From Syntrophorhabdaceae bacterium (GTDB taxonomy: Bacteria > Desulfobacterota > Syntrophorhabdia > Syntrophorhabdales > Syntrophorhabdaceae): DNA of 11,330 nucleotides. The notes under the pieces are model-generated. The model worked only from the letters and a program-made list of their open reading frames with translations, had not been told where the DNA came from and did no database searches. This document shows positions 8,159 through 11,330 of this stretch, piece after piece. Numbering within the stretch: the first letter of the stretch is position 1; each line of letters opens with the position of its first letter. The stretch covers positions 1 through 11,330 of the forward strand of contig JAOAFK010000106.1 of the NCBI GenBank assembly GCA_026416315.1, written 5' to 3'. Position numbers and translations under genes: made by a program.

Positions 8159-8767
8159 CTATGGTGGTGGGAGAATACCAGTAATCCTTTTGTACTCTTT
8201 TAAAACGTTTTTTGAAAAATTTCCGTTATATATGTTTTTCTCATTCAATATACTCTTTAATTTTGTAGGACCTATATTGTAAGCATTTAAGGCTAGATGC
8301 ACATTATCAAAATCATCTAAAAGCCTGGAGAAGAAAAATACACCAATCTTTACATTTTTTTCCGGTTCATCGAGGGTACCTGTGCCTTTCCAGTGAACCC
8401 CTGCATCCTTTGCTATGTATTTAGCAAGGGATGGTTTTATCTGAAAAAGTCCCCTGGCGCCTTTAGGGGAGACCACATCGTATTTAAAATTGCTTTCAAT
8501 CTTTATAATGGCAAGGGCAAGTCTATAATCTATTTCGTGCTGCTTAGATACCTTATATATTGATCTTGCTGTTTCTAAAAGCCTTTCTTTTTCAGATGTA
8601 AAGCCTTCACTTTTCATAAAAGATGCAATTCTTTCTACAATCTTTTCTTCCTTCTTATTATCCTTTATAAAGACATGATGCTCTGATTTAAAACCAGCGT
8701 ATGAAAAAACAAACAAAAATAAACCAATACTCACTGATGTGACGATCAATTTCTGTTTATCTGTCAT
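8159..8767 (-). CDS. Membrane-anchored lytic transglycosylase (Slt/MltE-like SLT domain)
   Basis: Cleaves the glycan strands of murein to give 1,6-anhydro-muramyl ends. The 202-residue protein has an uncleaved-looking signal anchor at residues 8-25, a short periplasmic linker, and an SLT domain at about 65-175. The catalytic Glu91 is in IIKIESNF, followed by the family motifs SPKGARGLFQI (100-110), a long helix with NVKIGVFFFSRLL, and LALNAYNIGP (158-167). It ends in a proline triplet. It is short, basically only the catalytic domain, so it acts without the large ring of Slt70. The ATG at 8767 has no Shine-Dalgarno site but is 4 nt from the predicted transcription start, implying a leaderless mRNA. 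It is the first gene of the mfd-ppiC-surA-pdxA operon, an envelope gene leading other envelope genes. Confidence 0.9.
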   Translation of the reverse strand: MTDKQKLIVTSVSIGLFLFVFSYAGFKSEHHVFIKDNKKEEKIVERIASFMKSEGFTSEKERLLETARSIYKVSKQHEIDYRLALAIIKIESNFKYDVVSPKGARGLFQIKPSLAKYIAKDAGVHWKGTGTLDEPEKNVKIGVFFFSRLLDDFDNVHLALNAYNIGPTKLKSILNEKNIYNGNFSKNVLKEYKRITGILPPP

Positions 8768-8777
8768 AGGGATTTAC

Positions 8778-8805
8778 TTTATAACAAAACTGTATGAAAT
8801 GTCAA
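8778..8805 (-). promoter_or_regulatory. Consensus sigma70 promoter for the transglycosylase-mfd operon, predicted leaderless
   Basis: On the minus strand TTGACA (8800-8805, six of six) and TATAAA (8778-8783, five of six) are separated by 16 bp. The predicted start is about 8771-8773 and the ATG begins at 8767, leaving a leader of only about 4-6 nt (CCCT). No purine-rich ribosome site exists upstream of the ATG. The promoter lies in the 65-nt gap after the MoaE-like gene, separating the Fe-S-like cluster from the mfd operon. Confidence 0.7.
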
Positions 8806-8832
8806 ATCATGAAAGGAACATAAAAAATTGAA

Positions 8833-9183
8833 TTAAAATATCTCTTCTTCTCTTACGATCTCTTTTTTAATCTTTGTCAGCACCTCCTGAAGAACAGGCA
8901 GTACGTCTGTTCTAAATCTCCCTGCCACAAGGAGTAGCATTATATCATCCCCTATCTTCAATTCACCTTCATTTATCCACACCTTTATATCTGCAATGCC
9001 ATCTCTTTTTTTCATAGCATCTATATATTGGGAAAGCAATTCTTTATCATAAGACAGCTTCATTGACCTAATGGTCTTTCCATCTTTTGATGTTCCCCTA
9101 ACAATTCCATTGTGGATGAGAACCATACCCAATTCATCTGGGTTTGTCTTTTCTTTTATCTCTTTTATCCATTGCGTTATCAT
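8833..9183 (-). CDS. MoaE-like protein lacking the canonical C-terminal catalytic motif
   Basis: A 116-residue protein resembling the MoaE (large subunit of molybdopterin synthase) fold: GMVLIHNGIVRGTSKDGK (residues 19-36) matches the family strand with V-x-G-V-V-R-x-T-S/N, and later GELKIGDDIMLLLVAGRFR (73-91) matches G-x-L-x-v-G-e...v-a-v-a-a-x-h-R. True MoaE is about 150 residues and ends with a P-x-W-K-x-E motif carrying a catalytic lysine. Here the equivalent end is KKEIVREEEIF, with Glu in place of that lysine; one upstream lysine (near 106) may correspond to the other catalytic Lys. No MoaD or other molybdenum cofactor gene is in the window. AGGTG precedes the ATG at a spacing of about 5 nt, and the gene starts 12 nt after the nifS-like gene, so the two are surely cotranscribed. 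The family call is moderate; MPT synthase activity is doubtful. Confidence 0.65.
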   Translation of the reverse strand: MITQWIKEIKEKTNPDELGMVLIHNGIVRGTSKDGKTIRSMKLSYDKELLSQYIDAMKKRDGIADIKVWINEGELKIGDDIMLLLVAGRFRTDVLPVLQEVLTKIKKEIVREEEIF

Positions 9184-9195
9184 TTAAACACCTGC

Positions 9196-10362
9196 CTATT
9201 TTTTCTTTTTATACAAGGGTGAGATATTTCTCAAAAACCTAATTGTCTCTTCTAACTCAACGAATGCTCTGTCAATCTGTTCCATGGTGTTCGAAATACC
9301 AAAAGAGAAAAGAAGTGTACCCTGTGCGGTTGCATAATCCCTTCCAATGGCTATCAATACATGAGATGCCCTTAAAGACCCCGACGCACATGCAGACCTT
9401 GTGGATACACATATACCCTTTTCATCGAGCATGATCATCATAGATTCGCCTTCCACATACTCAACAGAAAAAGATACGAGACCCGGAAGGCTCTTTTCGG
9501 GGTGACCGTTTAGAACAATATCATCAATTCTATTTAGTTTGCTTAAGAAATACCTTTTCAAATTTTGCAGATGTTCCATCCTTTCAGGCATCTCAATTCT
9601 TGCAAGTTCAGAAGCCTTTCCCAAACCCACAATGCCTATCATATTTTGTGTTCCTGCCCTCTGATTGTTTTCCTGGGTGCCACCGTCTATTAAAGGAAAT
9701 ATGGGGGTCTTTTCCCTTATATACAATGCACCTACCCCGGGTGGGCCGTAAAACTGATTTGCAGAAAGGCTTAAAAGATCCACATTCAATTCATTAACAT
9801 CTATGGGTATGTTACCGCATGAGGCCACAGCATCAGTATGAAATACTATGCCCCTCTCTCTTGTGATCTTCCCTATCTCATCAATGGGTTCTATTGTCCC
9901 TATTTCATTGTTGGCATGCATGACGGTTACAAGGATTGTATCGTCCTTAATGGCCTTTTTTACATCTGATGGGTCTATCATACCATAACTATCAACAGGT
10001 AAGGTTGTTACCTCATAACCCATGCGCATAAGCACCCTAAGGGCTCTTGACACAGATTGATGCTCTATGTTTGATGTAATTATATGTTTCCCTTTTTTTG
10101 CCTTTGCGAATGCCACACCTTTGATGGCATGATTTACCGATTCTGTCCCACCAGATGTAAATACAATCTCTTCAGGTTTTGCATTTATAAGTTTGGCCAC
10201 ATTTTCCCTGGCATTGTTTAAAGTCTCAATGGCCATATCGCCAAGTCGGTGCTGGCTTGAAGGGTTTCCGAAACCGTTTTCTTTAATATATTTTATCATT
10301 GCCTCCTTCACATGAGGATGCAAAGGTGTTCCTGAAATATGGTCAAAATATATCAATTCCAT
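9196..10362 (-). CDS. NifS/IscS-family protein without the PLP-anchoring lysine
   Basis: A 388-residue class V aminotransferase-fold protein of NifS length. Recognisable cysteine desulfurase features are the phosphate loop TSGGTES (69-75), EHQSV with the PLP-stacking His101, ANNEIGT (150-156), the PLP-N1 Asp177 in HTDAVASCG, RAGTQN, and the mobile-loop Cys325 in STRSACASGSLRASHVL. The Schiff-base segment should read S-(G/A)-H-K-x-Y-G-P-K-G; here it reads SANQFYGPPG (200-209), with Asn202-Gln203 replacing His-Lys (codons AAT-CAG at 9754-9759) and GPPG replacing GPKG. The Gln that contacts the PLP O3' in IscS (DATQSVG) is also changed, to Ala180. The reading frame is intact and the rest well conserved, so it is a maintained variant and not a pseudogene. 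It follows iscU by 33 nt; AAGGAG precedes the ATG by 10 nt. Ordinary desulfurase activity is doubtful. Confidence 0.9.
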   Translation of the reverse strand: MELIYFDHISGTPLHPHVKEAMIKYIKENGFGNPSSQHRLGDMAIETLNNARENVAKLINAKPEEIVFTSGGTESVNHAIKGVAFAKAKKGKHIITSNIEHQSVSRALRVLMRMGYEVTTLPVDSYGMIDPSDVKKAIKDDTILVTVMHANNEIGTIEPIDEIGKITRERGIVFHTDAVASCGNIPIDVNELNVDLLSLSANQFYGPPGVGALYIREKTPIFPLIDGGTQENNQRAGTQNMIGIVGLGKASELARIEMPERMEHLQNLKRYFLSKLNRIDDIVLNGHPEKSLPGLVSFSVEYVEGESMMIMLDEKGICVSTRSACASGSLRASHVLIAIGRDYATAQGTLLFSFGISNTMEQIDRAFVELEETIRFLRNISPLYKKKK

Positions 10363-10395
10363 TTTTAACTGGCTCCTTTCAGGGAGAATTTAAAA

Positions 10396-10911
10396 TTATT
10401 TTGATGGCAATGGTTTACCACATTTTTTACAGAACGGTGCGGGTGTAAGAAGTTCTGTATCACAGTATGGGCAATAACATTTCCCTTCCCTTTCACCTAT
10501 ATAATCAACTTTTTCGAATTTTTTCGGCTCCTTTGCCTTTCCTTCCTTTTTTGCATAGTAATCCATAATCGCTTTATGAAGTGCATCGGCTCCAAGATTT
10601 GAACAGTGGAGTTTATTTTTTGGCAGTCCACCTAATTGCTCTGCCACAGATTTATTTGTTATCTTTAAAGCCTCTTCAAGGGTTTTACCTTTTGCCATCT
10701 CTGTGACCATGCTCGATACAGCTATGGCAGCTCCACAACCAAAGGTTTCAAACTTTATATCCTCTATCCTGTCATCTTTCACCTTAATGGTAATGGTCAT
10801 CATATCTCCACAAACAGGATTTCCCACCTCACCTATACCATCAGGATTTTCAATCCTGCCCACATTTTTTGGTGACCTAAAATGTTCCATAACAGTGTCA
10901 GAGTATTGCAT
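10396..10911 (-). CDS. IscU-like Fe-S scaffold with C-terminal zinc-ribbon-like extension
   Basis: A scaffold on which Fe-S clusters are assembled, acting with a NifS/IscS partner. Residues 1-125 are an IscU/NifU N-domain: YSDTVMEHFRSPKNVG, GNPVCGD (Cys34, Asp36), FGCGAAIA (Cys59) and KLHCSNLGADAL (His102, Cys103), so all three cluster cysteines and the Asp are kept. The HscA-binding LPPVK motif is replaced by LPKNK, and no hscA/hscB is nearby. After a Lys/Glu linker (about 121-138) comes a small Cys cluster, Cys145-x-Cys147-x2-Cys150 and Cys161-x2-Cys164, like a rubredoxin-knuckle zinc ribbon. This extension is absent from E. coli IscU (128 aa). An AAGGGGG ribosome site (10917-10923) lies 5 nt before the ATG. 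It is the first gene of the iscU - nifS-like - moaE-like unit. Confidence 0.9.
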   Translation of the reverse strand: MQYSDTVMEHFRSPKNVGRIENPDGIGEVGNPVCGDMMTITIKVKDDRIEDIKFETFGCGAAIAVSSMVTEMAKGKTLEEALKITNKSVAEQLGGLPKNKLHCSNLGADALHKAIMDYYAKKEGKAKEPKKFEKVDYIGEREGKCYCPYCDTELLTPAPFCKKCGKPLPSK

Positions 10912-10939
10912 ATTTGCCCCCTTATCTTTATTTTTATTT

Positions 10940-10968
10940 AATATAAATCACAATTCCTTTTTTTTAAA
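10940..10968 (-). promoter_or_regulatory. Probable promoter of the iscU - nifS-like - moaE-like unit
   Basis: On the minus strand TTTAAA (10963-10968, four of six) and TATATT (10940-10945, five of six) are 17 bp apart. Expected transcription start is about 10933, giving a 22-nt leader that contains the AAGGGGG ribosome site at 10917-10923. It lies in the 84-nt gap after the photolyase gene. I see no IscR-type site that I can defend and no hairpin terminator in this gap, so read-through from the photolyase is possible. Confidence 0.45.
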
Positions 10969-10995
10969 GCACATCCTCATAAAAACATAATGATT

Positions 10996-11330
10996 TTATT
11001 TTGAGATGAAACGCTCTATATATTTTGCCACATTGAACTTGTTTTTACATCCTTCATAACTCATATAACGTATCTTACCAAAGATCGGCCGTTGCCGCCA
11101 TGGTCTATCATGCACCCCTCCTATACTCCAGGCAATGCCAGTGTAGCCATTTGGATCCCTGCCATCGAGTTCATATCTGTCGTTTAAATATATGGCTATA
11201 TAAATTGCCTCCTCTGGTGAAGGAGACCATTCGAGTATCTTTTTTGCCCAGTACATGCGCATATATCCATGCATCTTCCCTTTTTTTACCATCTCTAACT
11301 GCGCTGCATTCCAGAGAGGGTCATGGGTTT
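10996..11330 (-). CDS. Class II deoxyribodipyrimidine (CPD) photolyase, C-terminal part
   Basis: Light-driven FAD enzyme that splits cyclobutane pyrimidine dimers. Only the last 110 residues are in the window; the 5' end is off the right edge. The reading frame is open from the edge: THDPLWNAAQLE precedes the internal Met at 11292, so that Met is not the start. The visible sequence carries the hallmark of class II photolyases: WNAAQ, GKMHGYMRMYWAKKILEW, YLNDRYELDGRDPNGYTGIAW, SIGGVHDRPW and GKIRYMSYEGC, which include FAD- and DNA-contact segments. Class II (not class I) follows from the LNDRYELDGRDPNGY segment. It ends in a normal ISK-stop, 84 nt upstream of iscU. Together with mfd it gives this locus two genes aimed at UV lesions. 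Confidence 0.93.
   Translation of the reverse strand, partial: THDPLWNAAQLEMVKKGKMHGYMRMYWAKKILEWSPSPEEAIYIAIYLNDRYELDGRDPNGYTGIAWSIGGVHDRPWRQRPIFGKIRYMSYEGCKNKFNVAKYIERFISK

Noticed and set aside
9196..10362. Treating the NifS-like gene as a pseudogene
   Set aside because: The frame is full length without stops, other active-site and structural motifs are conserved, and it sits in a tight operon.
10703..10990. 95-codon plus-strand ORF over the iscU 5' end
   Set aside because: It is a shadow of iscU on the opposite strand; iscU has conserved cysteines and a ribosome site.
11290..11292. ATG at 11292 as the photolyase start
   Set aside because: The frame stays open to the window edge and the upstream residues (THDPLWNAAQLE) are conserved photolyase sequence, so this Met is internal.
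1..11330. CRISPR arrays, tRNA or rRNA genes, insertion sequences
   Set aside because: Reading the sequence shows no regularly spaced repeats, no cloverleaf-like segments I can support, no transposase and no terminal inverted repeats.

Overview
The window is AT-rich DNA from a Gram-negative, outer-membrane-bearing bacterium. The evidence for an outer membrane is a SurA-type periplasmic chaperone, a lipoprotein foldase and a murein transglycosylase. Gene content and the order mfd - ppiC lipoprotein - surA - pdxA resemble Desulfobacterota (former Deltaproteobacteria) or Nitrospirota. This placement is inferred from gene content and order only. I see no mobile elements, rRNA, tRNA or CRISPR array.

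Layout. Bases 124-1398 (+) encode a secreted branched-chain-amino-acid-type ABC substrate-binding protein, followed by a perfect 13-bp-stem hairpin terminator. Bases 1632-2132 (+) encode a YacP-like NYN/PIN-fold putative RNase with its own promoter. Everything after that is on the minus strand and meets the NYN gene tail to tail at about 2133-2157. Read in transcription order (right to left), the minus strand holds: the 3' end of a class II CPD photolyase (runs off the right edge); an IscU-like scaffold with an added C-terminal Cys cluster; a NifS/IscS-like protein; a small MoaE-like protein; then a promoter, a membrane-anchored lytic transglycosylase, the repair translocase Mfd, a PpiC lipoprotein, a SurA-like chaperone, and PdxA. 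Spacings in the last block are 14 nt, 37 nt, a 4-nt ATGA overlap and a 4-nt CTGA overlap, so it reads as one operon mixing envelope folding, transcription-coupled repair and PLP synthesis.

The most interesting part is 8833-10911, a tight iscU - nifS - moaE-like cluster in which all three members deviate from the textbook family. The NifS homologue has Asn202-Gln203 where the family has His-Lys, so the lysine that anchors PLP is absent, while the catalytic-loop Cys325 is kept. The IscU homologue keeps its three cluster cysteines and Asp but has lost the LPPVK chaperone motif and gained a zinc-ribbon-like tail. The MoaE homologue is short and lacks the family's C-terminal P-x-W-K-x-E motif. Together they suggest a non-canonical Fe-S or sulfur-handling module that does not run ordinary PLP cysteine desulfuration.

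Other points: two genes (transglycosylase 8159-8767 and NYN gene 1632-2132) have good sigma70-type promoters placed so close to the ATG that their mRNAs should be essentially leaderless. pdxA most likely starts at a CTG codon overlapping the surA stop, because only that start restores the conserved N-terminal strand.
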